A stretch of 6,462 nt of DNA. Origin: an uncultured Actinomycetes bacterium. GTDB lineage: Bacteria; Actinomycetota; CALGFH01. Positions 1 through 5,156 of the stretch are shown piece after piece. A model generated the notes under the pieces. The model was not told the origin of the DNA, made no database searches, and saw only the letters and a list, made by a program, of their open reading frames with translations. The stretch covers positions 1-6,462 of the forward strand of contig CALGFH010000178.1 of NCBI GenBank assembly GCA_937881255.1, in the 5' to 3' direction. The position numbers and the translations under genes were made by a program. The first letter of the stretch is position 1. Each line of letters starts with the position of its first letter.

Positions 1-1673
1 GGGGGGTGGTTGGGGCTGCCCATGGGTGGGGGCTTCTTGCGCTGGCCGCCGTGGGCCTTGGCCCAGGTGACCCAGTCGTCCCACCAGGAGCCGGGGTGCT
101 CGGTGGCGGCGGCCAGCCAGACGTCGGGGTCGGGCGGGGTGTCGTCGTTGGTCCAGTGGCGCGCCTTGGGGCTGGGCGGGTTGACGATGCCGGCGATGTG
201 GCCCGAGGAGCTGAGCACGAACCGGGCGTCGCCCTTGACCAGCTGGGTGGTGCTGTACGACGAGGTCCAGGGGGTGATGTGGTCGGTCACGGCCCCGACC
301 AGGTACAGGTCCTGGGTGACCGCGTCCAGGTGCAGCCGCACCCCGGCCAGTTCCATCTCGCCCCGCGCCAGCTGGTTGTCCAGGTAGCAGGTGCGCAGGT
401 AGAACGAGTGCATGGCCGCGGGCATGCGGGTCGAGTCGGCGTTCCAGGCCAGGATGTCGAAGGCCGGCGGGTCCTCGCCCATGAGCCAGTTGCTGGCCAC
501 GTAGTTCCAGATGAGGTCGTTGGCCCGCAGCAGGTCGAAGGTGGTGGCCATCTCCTTGCCCTCGAGGTAGCCCTGGCGGGCCATCTTGGCCTCCAGGCGC
601 TCGACCGTCTCGGGGTCGGTGAAGTTGCCGAGGACCCCGGGCGAGGAGAAGTCGATCAGGGTGTTGAGCAGGGTCGCCGACTTGACCCGCTGGTCGCCGA
701 TGGCGTCCAGGTAGGCGATCAGCATGGTCGTGAGGGTGCCGCCGAGGCAGAGGCCGACCACGTTGGCCTGGGGCGCGCCGGTGATGTCGCGGACCACGTC
801 AAGGGCGGTGACCGGGCCCTGGAGCAGGTAGTCGTCCAGCTTCACCCCGCGCATGGTGGTGTCGGGGTTGCGGTAGCTGATGGCGAACACGGTGTGGCCG
901 TGGTCGACCGCCCACTGGATGAAGCTGCGCCCGGGGGCCAGGTCCATCACGTAGTACTTGTTGATCCAGGGCGGGCTGCACAGGATCGGCGTCTCGTAGG
1001 TGGTGCGGGTCGTGGGCGAGTACTGGAGCAGCTCCATCAGGGAGTTGCGGAACACCACCTTGCCCTTGGTGGCGGCCAGGTTCTCGCCGAGGGTGAACGG
1101 GCTGGTGTCGACCTGGCGCGGCTTGCCGCCGTTGCTGACCAGGTCGTCCAGGAAGTTGTTGATCCCCTTGGCGGCGCTGCGCCCGCCGGTGTCGAAGGCC
1201 CGCTTGAGGGCGGCCGGGTTGGTGGCCAGGAAGTTGGAGGGGGCCATGGCGTCGATCAGCAGCTGGGTGGCCAGCTCGGCCTTGCCCTTCCAGCGCGGGT
1301 CGAGCTCGGCCGCGGCCACCAGCTCCCTGGCCAGCCTGGCCGTCAGCAGGTAGCTCTGCTGGAGCCCGAAGAACAGGGGGTTGCCGGCCCAGGCCTCGTC
1401 CGCGAAGCGGCGGTCCCTGGCCGGTGGCGGGATCGGCGGGGCCGTCTGGCCGCCGAAGGCCCTGGCCGCGCTGACCGCGCCGGTGGCGGCCAGGCCGGCG
1501 GCGTAGCGGATCCCGGCCAGTGCCCCGCCCCATGGGTGACGGGCCAGCCCGGCCCCGACCTCGGCCATCGCCCGGGCCAGGGAGACAGGGTCGAGACTGG
1601 CGACGAGCCCGGCCTCGGGGCCGAGGGCCTCAGCCGCGCGCTCGGCGACGCGTTCGGCGTCCTGTCGGTCCAT
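1..1673 (-). CDS. phaC: Poly(3-hydroxyalkanoate) synthase, class I type, C-terminus cut by window edge
   Basis: PhaC polymerises (R)-3-hydroxyacyl-CoA into PHA polyester at the surface of intracellular storage granules, releasing CoA. About 557 codons are visible. An N-terminal region with the family pattern PSNFLATNPAALKRAFDTGG is followed by the alpha/beta-hydrolase core. The lipase-like box reads GLCLGG, with the nucleophile at Cys309. The other triad members are Asp464 (in VTDHITPW) and His492 (in SSGHIAGIVNPP). The spacing between them resembles that of the Cupriavidus necator enzyme. The frame is still open at base 1; by comparison with that enzyme only about 15 residues are missing. 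The ATG at 1673 is the first start after an in-frame TAG and has no convincing Shine-Dalgarno site. No phaE- or phaR-subunit gene is seen beside it, and the length fits class I. It follows a phasin-like gene on the same strand. Identification is firm; chain-length preference cannot be read from the sequence. Confidence 0.96.
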   Translation of the reverse strand, partial: MDRQDAERVAERAAEALGPEAGLVASLDPVSLARAMAEVGAGLARHPWGGALAGIRYAAGLAATGAVSAARAFGGQTAPPIPPPARDRRFADEAWAGNPLFFGLQQSYLLTARLARELVAAAELDPRWKGKAELATQLLIDAMAPSNFLATNPAALKRAFDTGGRSAAKGINNFLDDLVSNGGKPRQVDTSPFTLGENLAATKGKVVFRNSLMELLQYSPTTRTTYETPILCSPPWINKYYVMDLAPGRSFIQWAVDHGHTVFAISYRNPDTTMRGVKLDDYLLQGPVTALDVVRDITGAPQANVVGLCLGGTLTTMLIAYLDAIGDQRVKSATLLNTLIDFSSPGVLGNFTDPETVERLEAKMARQGYLEGKEMATTFDLLRANDLIWNYVASNWLMGEDPPAFDILAWNADSTRMPAAMHSFYLRTCYLDNQLARGEMELAGVRLHLDAVTQDLYLVGAVTDHITPWTSSYSTTQLVKGDARFVLSSSGHIAGIVNPPSPKARHWTNDDTPPDPDVWLAAATEHPGSWWDDWVTWAKAHGGQRKKPPPMGSPNHP

Positions 1674-1682
1674 CCTGCGATC

Positions 1683-1712
1683 ACTATGCCGAGCAGCCGC
1701 GTACTACGTCAA
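1683..1712 (-). promoter_or_regulatory. Probable phaC promoter, near-leaderless
   Basis: On the minus strand, TTGACG (1712-1707, 5 of 6 to the -35 consensus) is followed after 18 bases by CATAGT (1688-1683, 4 of 6 to the -10 consensus). Only 9 bases separate the -10 box from the phaC ATG. Transcription would therefore start at or a few bases before the start codon, giving a leaderless or nearly leaderless mRNA. It lies just after the hairpin that ends the phasin-like gene, so phaC probably has its own transcript. Confidence 0.55.
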
Positions 1713-1724
1713 CTAGAGCCGGAA

Positions 1725-1758
1725 GCACGACGAGGCCCTGGATTGGGCCTCGTCGTGC
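1725..1758 (-). terminator. Perfect 14-bp hairpin after the phasin-like gene
   Basis: GCACGACGAGGCCC (1725-1738) and its exact reverse complement (1745-1758) flank a 6-base loop. The hairpin starts 36 bases past the phasin-like stop codon and ends 12 bases before the phaC -35 box. On the minus strand it is followed by TTCCGGCTCTAGTT, with no real U-run, as in many actinobacterial intrinsic terminators. It most likely ends or attenuates phasin transcription before phaC. An mRNA 3'-stabilising stem is the alternative. Confidence 0.75.
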
Positions 1759-1794
1759 CGGGGGATCCCGTGGGGGAACTAGGGATTGGCCAGG

Positions 1795-2115
1795 TCAGCT
1801 CTTGACGCTCTTGGCGGCCTTGGTGCCCTGCTCCTCGAGCTTCTCGTAGAGCGGGGTGGTCACCTGGATCGCCTTGTGGAAGAAGTCGCGCTGGGCCTTG
1901 AGCAGCTCGAACGCGAAGTCGTAGGTGGTGTCGACCAGCTCGGCGGGGGAGGGGTAGCGGTCGGCGCCCGGCCAGGCGGCGGTCCGGGGCACGAACTGCT
2001 CGGCCGCCTCGGTCCAGCTGCGCAGCCCGTCGACCACGGCCTCCTGGCCCTTGCGGATGGTGTCGAGCACCTGGCCCTGGAGGTCGTCGGTGGCGGTCTT
2101 GGTGGTGGTGGCCAT
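1795..2115 (-). CDS. Phasin-like PHA granule-associated protein
   Basis: A 106-residue protein beginning MATTTKTATDDLQGQ. It has no signal peptide or membrane segment. It is rich in charged and amphipathic helical sequence, broken by a Pro/Trp-containing stretch near residues 42-58. The end is lysine-rich (EEQGTKAAKSVKS). The segment AFELLKAQRDFFHKAIQVTTPLYEKL has the phasin pattern of phenylalanine- and leucine-rich amphipathic helix. Phasins coat PHA granules, limit their size and can activate the synthase. The call rests on composition, length and position directly upstream of phaC rather than on a strict motif. The start ATG has a good Shine-Dalgarno site and a strong upstream promoter, fitting an abundant structural protein. 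A general lipid-droplet or HBHA-like coat protein is the main alternative. Confidence 0.78.
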   Translation of the reverse strand: MATTTKTATDDLQGQVLDTIRKGQEAVVDGLRSWTEAAEQFVPRTAAWPGADRYPSPAELVDTTYDFAFELLKAQRDFFHKAIQVTTPLYEKLEEQGTKAAKSVKS

Positions 2116-2121
2116 GCAGAT

Positions 2122-2127
2122 TCCTTT
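2122..2127 (-). promoter_or_regulatory. Ribosome binding site of the phasin-like gene
   Basis: AAAGGA on the minus strand, 6 bases before the ATG at 2115. It fixes this start and contrasts with the lack of such a site before the divergent XRE gene and before phaC. Confidence 0.8.
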
Positions 2128-2161
2128 CGGGTGTTCCGGTGTGTTTCCTTGATCCGGCGCT

Positions 2162-2188
2162 AACTATAGTTTGCATATCCATGGTTTG
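2162..2188. promoter_or_regulatory. Candidate operator between the phasin-like and XRE genes
   Basis: AACTATAGTT (2162-2171) is a perfect 10-bp palindrome covering the phasin -10 box. The words ATAGTTTG (2166-2173) and ATGGTTTG (2181-2188) form an 8-base direct repeat (7 of 8 identical) with a 15-base period, inside the phasin promoter spacer. An XRE regulator is encoded 24 bases away on the other strand, so it may bind here and control both genes. The link to that protein is inference. Confidence 0.45.
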
Positions 2189-2192
2189 TCAA
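2163..2192 (-). promoter_or_regulatory. Strong housekeeping-type promoter of the phasin-like gene
   Basis: On the minus strand, TTGACA (2192-2187, full consensus) is followed after 18 bases by TATAGT (2168-2163, 5 of 6 to the -10 consensus). Transcription would begin near 2156, giving a leader of about 40 bases with a good ribosome binding site. It is the most consensus-like promoter in the window and suggests high expression unless repressed. Confidence 0.75.
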
Positions 2193-2193
2193 G

Positions 2194-2202
2194 TGCTAGC
2201 AT
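2194..2202 (+). promoter_or_regulatory. Possible extended -10 of the XRE operon, leaderless
   Basis: TGCTAGCAT has the extended -10 form TGn followed by TAGCAT (4 of 6 to consensus), 9 bases before the XRE ATG. No good -35 lies at normal spacing. An in-frame TAG at 2197-2199 and the absence of a Shine-Dalgarno site both favour the ATG at 2212 on a leaderless mRNA. The box abuts the -35 of the divergent phasin promoter, so the two promoters could compete. Confidence 0.4.
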
Positions 2203-2211
2203 CGTGGCACC

Positions 2212-2583
2212 ATGAACGACCCCTGGAAGTCGCAGATGGAGGCGCTCGGCTCCTTCATCCGGACCCAGCGCAAGCTGGCCGACCTGTCGCTGCGCGAGCT
2301 GGCCGAGATGACCGAGGTCTCCAACCCCTACCTGAGCCAGCTGGAGCGCGGCCTGCACCAGCCGTCGGTCCGGGTCCTGAAGTCGATCGCCAACGCCCTC
2401 AACGTGTCCGCCGAGACCCTGCTCGTCCAGGCGGGCCTGTTGGAGGACGGCCAGGGTGGCGACCCGCCCGCCGGGTCCTCGGTCGAGTCGGCCATCCGCA
2501 CCGACCCGGTCCTGTCCAGCGACCAGAAAGAGGCCCTGATCAACGTCTACCGGGCCATGGCCCACGACCGCCGGTCCGGCTGA
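2212..2583 (+). CDS. XRE-family helix-turn-helix transcriptional regulator, probable PHA/phasin regulator
   Basis: A 123-residue cytoplasmic DNA-binding protein. Residues about 12-71 form a Cro/C1-type five-helix domain. Helix 2 to recognition helix 3 reads SLRELAEMTEVSNPYLSQLERG (26-47), followed by QPSVRVLKSIANALNVSAETLL, the usual end of the domain. The tail, about 78-123, is acidic then Gly/Pro-rich, and ends in a short helix-like stretch (SSDQKEALINVYRAMAHD). No ligand or metal domain is seen. Similar single-domain XRE proteins occur next to phasin-like or HBHA genes in actinobacteria; from memory, Mycobacterium tuberculosis Rv0474 lies beside hbhA. The start is fixed by an in-frame TAG 15 bases upstream. 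It is divergent from the phasin-like gene and shares its 96-base control region. It leads an operon, with the sigma factor gene 7 bases downstream. DNA binding is firm; the target is inferred. Confidence 0.9.
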   Translation: MNDPWKSQMEALGSFIRTQRKLADLSLRELAEMTEVSNPYLSQLERGLHQPSVRVLKSIANALNVSAETLLVQAGLLEDGQGGDPPAGSSVESAIRTDPVLSSDQKEALINVYRAMAHDRRSG

Positions 2584-2590
2584 GGCGCCG

Positions 2591-3259
2591 ATGAGCGCGC
2601 CGGTCGCCGGTTCGGCCATCTCGGCGGACGACCTGGAGCTGCTGGCCCGGCTGCGGCGTGGCGACGAGGCGGCGTTCACCCAGCTGGTCGAGCGGCTTCA
2701 CGGCTCGATGCTGCGGCTGGCCATGGTCCACGTCGGCAATCGGGCCGTGGCCGAGGAGGTGGTGCAGGACGCCTGGGTCGGGGTGCTGGCTCAGCTGGGC
2801 CGGTTCGAGGGCCGCTCCTCGCTGCGCACCTGGGTCCTGCGGATCGTGGCCAACCGGGCCAGGACCCGGGCCGTGCGCGAGCGCCGGACCCTCCCCTTCT
2901 CCTCCCTCGACGGCCTGGACGAGCCGGGCCGCCCGGCGGTCGAGCCGGAGCGGTTCCTGCCCGCCGGCCACCGCTGGGCCGGGCACTGGGCGTCGCCGCC
3001 GCGCTCCTGGGGCGACGTGCCCGAGGAGCGTCTGCTGTCGGCCGAGACCCGGGCCGAGGTCGAGCGGGCCATCCAGCTGCTGGCGCCGGCCCAGCGGGCC
3101 GTGATCACGCTGCGCGACGTCGAGGGCATGACCGCCGCCGAGACCTGCGAGCTCCTCGGGCTGACCGAGGGCAACCAGCGGGTGCTGCTCCACCGGGCCC
3201 GGTCCAGGGTGCGCCGGGCCCTGGAGCGGTACCTCGACGAGACCGAGGTGGGCCGATGA
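2591..3259 (+). CDS. ECF-type RNA polymerase sigma factor (sigma-70 family)
   Basis: A 222-residue sigma factor with only regions 2 and 4. Region 2 spans about residues 15-99: GDEAAFTQLVERLHGSMLRLA, then the core-binding helix VAEEVVQDAWVGVLAQL, then SSLRTWVLRIVANRARTRAVRERR, which covers -10 recognition. Region 4 is about 158-213, with the -35-binding helix-turn-helix in GMTAAETCELLGLTEGNQRVLLHRARSRVRRAL. The linker between them (about 100-150) is long and contains an aromatic-rich part, HRWAGHWASPPRSW, a pattern seen in some actinobacterial ECF groups. It redirects RNA polymerase to a stress regulon that cannot be named from here. The start ATG has GAGG 6 bases upstream, overlapping the XRE stop codon. 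Its stop overlaps the next start as ATGA, so it is translationally coupled to its anti-sigma factor. No ECF-type autoregulated promoter was recognised. Confidence 0.95.
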   Translation: MSAPVAGSAISADDLELLARLRRGDEAAFTQLVERLHGSMLRLAMVHVGNRAVAEEVVQDAWVGVLAQLGRFEGRSSLRTWVLRIVANRARTRAVRERRTLPFSSLDGLDEPGRPAVEPERFLPAGHRWAGHWASPPRSWGDVPEERLLSAETRAEVERAIQLLAPAQRAVITLRDVEGMTAAETCELLGLTEGNQRVLLHRARSRVRRALERYLDETEVGR

Positions 3260-3507
3260 CCGACCCGACGACCGACGACCTCGAGTGCCGGGAGGTGGTC
3301 GAGGTCGTGACCGACTACCTCGAGGGCGCGATGGCGCCCGGCGACCGGCTGCGCTTCGACGACCACCTGGCCCTCTGCGAGGACTGCCAGGCCTACCTGG
3401 AGCAGATGCGGACCGTCATCCGGGTGGCCGGCCGCCCGGTGGCCGACGCGGTTCCGCCGGAGACGATGGCCGGGCTGCTACGGGCGTTCCGGGACTGGCG
3501 GCGCTAG
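3256..3507 (+). CDS. Small cytoplasmic zinc-finger anti-sigma factor (ZAS, zf-HC2 type)
   Basis: An 83-residue protein with the zinc-binding anti-sigma signature His37-x3-Cys41-x2-Cys44 (HLALCEDC), preceded by Cys11 in the first helix (LECREVVEVVTDYLEGAM). This is the compact anti-sigma fold that holds ECF factors inactive. Zinc loss or thiol oxidation releases the sigma factor in redox-sensing members such as RsrA. There is no transmembrane or extracellular sensor domain, so any signal must be intracellular. The ATG overlaps the sigma stop as ATGA, ensuring paired synthesis. The tail after residue 58 is short (VPPETMAGLLRAFRDWRR). The last 30 bases overlap the end of the convergent MFS gene. 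Whether it senses redox state, or only zinc or a partner protein, cannot be told. Confidence 0.9.
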   Translation: MTDPTTDDLECREVVEVVTDYLEGAMAPGDRLRFDDHLALCEDCQAYLEQMRTVIRVAGRPVADAVPPETMAGLLRAFRDWRR

Positions 3508-4593
3508 CCGGGCGCGCAGGGCCAGGGTCGCGGCCAGGCAGGCCAGGGCCACGCCCAGCACGGTGGTGGGGATCACGGCCGGCGAGCCGACGTCGACCAG
3601 CCGGCCGATCACCACCGGCAGCACCACCCCGCCCAGGTTGGCGGCCGCGAACACCGTGGCCGTCGACCCGCGCGCTCCCGGGGCCGCCTGGGCCAGCCAG
3701 GCCAGGGCGGTCGGGAACACCGGCCCCAGGGCCAGGCCGGTCAGGGTGTAGGCGGCCGGGGCGAGCACGGGGACGTGGGCCAGGGCGAGCCCGGCCGCGG
3801 CCAGGGCCAGCGAGCCGGCGGCCAGCGCCGGCGCGGTCATCCGCAGGGCCAGCGGGATGGCCAGCAGCCGCCCGGCGGTGAGGGCCGCCCAGTAGCCGGC
3901 CGTCCAGCTGGCCGCCGCGGCCGCGCCCGTCCCGCCGGCCCGCAGGCTGGTCGTCTCCCAGCCGCCGATGCCGCTCTCCACGCCAACGTACAGCGCGCAC
4001 AGGGCCACGAACCCGGCGACCACCGCGACCGGCGGCCGCCCCTCGGCCGGGGCCGCCGGGCGGGTGGTCGCCGGCAGGTCGCGGGCCAGGGCAAGGGCGA
4101 CGACGGCCAGCAGGGCCCCGGCGCCGAACGGCACCCGGTAGCCGCCGGTGGCGGCCACGGCCAGCGGCCCGAGCACCGCGCCGGCGCCGAAGCAGGCCCC
4201 GAGCAGGTTGAGCATGGCCGTGGCCCGCTCGCCGAAGCCGTCGGCGAACAGCACGTTGATCTCGACCACCACCACCCCGAACCCGACCCCGAGCCCGAAG
4301 GCCGCCACCAGCACCACCGCCCAGGCCGGCGCCAACGCCACCCCGGTCGCCCCGGCGACCAGCAGCAGCACCGCGACCGCCAGCCAGGTCCGGGCGGCCA
4401 GCCCCCGTTGCAGCCCCCACCAGCCGATCCCGGTCATCGCCCCACCGAAGTGGGCGCTGAGCACCAGCGCCGACCCGCCCCCGCCCACCCCGAAGGCCTC
4501 CCGCAGCTCGGGGATGGCCGGCCCGTACAGCGACAGCAGCAGCCCCACGGCCGCCGCCAGCACCAGCACCCCCACCGTGCTCCGGCGGCTCAC
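3478..4593 (-). CDS. Major facilitator superfamily (MFS) transporter
   Basis: A 371-residue, strongly hydrophobic inner-membrane protein with roughly ten to twelve membrane segments. A short hydrophilic central loop (about 171-188, RDLPATTRPAAPAEGRPP) divides two halves, as in MFS proteins. The segment from N113 to L144 (FADGFGERATAMLNLLGACFGAGAVLGP) and YVGVESGIGGW (202-212, first helix of the second half) resemble the FucP/YbjJ-like branch of the MFS. A sugar or metabolite carrier is therefore as possible as a drug exporter. The start is a GTG sharing four bases (GTGA, 4590-4593) with the marR-type stop, so it is translationally coupled to the regulator; no independent ribosome binding site stands out. 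The usual family length is about 380-420, so it is compact but looks complete. The substrate is unknown, though the context suggests it is linked to the nearby monooxygenase. Confidence 0.9.
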   Translation of the reverse strand: MSRRSTVGVLVLAAAVGLLLSLYGPAIPELREAFGVGGGGSALVLSAHFGGAMTGIGWWGLQRGLAARTWLAVAVLLLVAGATGVALAPAWAVVLVAAFGLGVGFGVVVVEINVLFADGFGERATAMLNLLGACFGAGAVLGPLAVAATGGYRVPFGAGALLAVVALALARDLPATTRPAAPAEGRPPVAVVAGFVALCALYVGVESGIGGWETTSLRAGGTGAAAAASWTAGYWAALTAGRLLAIPLALRMTAPALAAGSLALAAAGLALAHVPVLAPAAYTLTGLALGPVFPTALAWLAQAAPGARGSTATVFAAANLGGVVLPVVIGRLVDVGSPAVIPTTVLGVALACLAATLALRARLAPPVPERP

Positions 4594-5096
4594 TCCCGGT
4601 CGTCCGTGAGCCGGGCGGTGGCCTCCTGCTGGCGGCGGGCGGCTTCGGTGAGGAAGTGGAGGATCACCTCGAGCTGCTCGTCGGTGTAGCCGGCGTACAG
4701 CTCCTGGAGCGAGCGGACCCAGTCCCCGAACAGGGGGGCGACCCGGGCGTACAGGCGCTCGAGGTCGACCTCGACCAGGACGCTGCGCCGGTCGTCGGGG
4801 TTGGGGATGCGCCGGGCGAAGCCCTTGCGCTCCAGCCGGGTGATCAGGCCGGTGACCGACGCCGGGGCCAGCCCGGTCTGGCGGGCCAGCTCCCCGGCGG
4901 TCAGCGGCCCGGAGCGCTCCAGCAGGTCGAGGGCCTTCTCCTCGCTGGCGTTGAGCCCCTGCCGGGCGGCCACGGCGGTGTGGAACATGACCGTGGCCAC
5001 GCTGGAGGCCCGGCCGGCCAGGGCCAGGCGCTCCAGCAGCTCGGCCCGGCCGCCGGGCCGGGCCGAGGCGCCGTCGGCGACCGGGGGGGTTGTCAT
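4590..5096 (-). CDS. MarR-family transcriptional regulator
   Basis: A 168-residue winged-helix regulator. The DNA-binding core is LTAGELARQTGLAPASVTGLITRLERKGFARR (65-96), with recognition helix about 75-90. The wing contains NPDDRRSVLVEV (99-110), the MarR signature DxR. Flanking N- and C-terminal helices (about 17-45 and 112-160) would form the dimer interface and ligand pocket. MarR proteins usually repress neighbouring genes until a small, often phenolic, ligand releases them. It is first in a two-gene operon with the MFS transporter and divergent from the FAD monooxygenase, with a strong dyad in the 60-base gap. The start ATG has no clear Shine-Dalgarno site. A possible -10 (TACACT) only 7 bases upstream suggests a leaderless mRNA. 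It lacks the extra cysteines expected of an OhrR-type peroxide sensor. Confidence 0.94.
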   Translation of the reverse strand: MTTPPVADGASARPGGRAELLERLALAGRASSVATVMFHTAVAARQGLNASEEKALDLLERSGPLTAGELARQTGLAPASVTGLITRLERKGFARRIPNPDDRRSVLVEVDLERLYARVAPLFGDWVRSLQELYAGYTDEQLEVILHFLTEAARRQQEATARLTDDRE

Positions 5097-5118
5097 GCCG
5101 ACCAGTGTAGCGTATATT
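5090..5118 (+). promoter_or_regulatory. Promoter of the FAD monooxygenase gene
   Basis: TTGTCA (5090-5095, 5 of 6 to the -35 consensus) and TATATT (5113-5118, 5 of 6 to the -10 consensus) are exactly 17 bases apart. Transcription would start near 5125, giving a leader of about 32 bases. The -35 box overlaps the start codon of the divergent marR-type gene. The -10 box runs into the inverted repeat at 5115-5138, so a bound repressor would block it. Confidence 0.75.
5104..5109 (-). promoter_or_regulatory. Possible -10 box of the marR-MFS operon
   Basis: TACACT on the minus strand (4 of 6 to consensus), 7 bases before the marR-type ATG. No good -35 is found at 16-18 bases; the corresponding bases lie inside the dyad. 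If real, the mRNA is leaderless and the regulator controls its own operon. Confidence 0.35.
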
Positions 5119-5138
5119 TCGTTCGACCAAACGAAATA
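5115..5138. promoter_or_regulatory. Inverted repeat, probable MarR operator
   Basis: TATTTCGTT (5115-5123) and its exact reverse complement AACGAAATA (5130-5138) are separated by CGACCA. The 24-bp dyad has the size and symmetry of a site for a dimeric MarR protein and is markedly AT-rich for this genome. It covers part of the -10 box and the expected transcription start of the monooxygenase gene, and lies where the marR-type -35 should be. One bound dimer could therefore repress both directions. Binding by the adjacent MarR protein is inferred. Confidence 0.8.
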
Positions 5139-5141
5139 CTT

Positions 5142-5148
5142 GAGAGGA
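5142..5148 (+). promoter_or_regulatory. Ribosome binding site of the FAD monooxygenase
   Basis: GAGAGGA, 8 bases before the ATG at 5157. It supports this start, which is also where the GxGxxG flavin-binding motif begins almost at once. Confidence 0.75.
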
Positions 5149-5156
5149 CGGCAGGC

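Noticed and set aside
6..1805. Long plus-strand open frame of 599 codons through the phaC region
   Set aside because: It is the complement of phaC, kept open by high GC. Its translation is low-complexity Gly/Val/Pro/Arg, while the minus strand encodes an intact synthase with all catalytic residues.
3495..3512. Small inverted repeat around the anti-sigma stop codon
   Set aside because: The stem is about 4 bp only, within overlapping coding sequence; not enough to call a terminator.
3510..4560. Repeated GGCCAGG/GCCAGGGCC-like words
   Set aside because: These reflect repeated Ala, Leu and Gly codons of a hydrophobic protein in a GC-rich genome, with no regular spacing.
3775..4689. Plus-strand 304-codon frame, rich in Gln, His, Gly and Arg
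   Set aside because: It is the antisense shadow of the MFS gene, with low-complexity composition and no recognisable domain.
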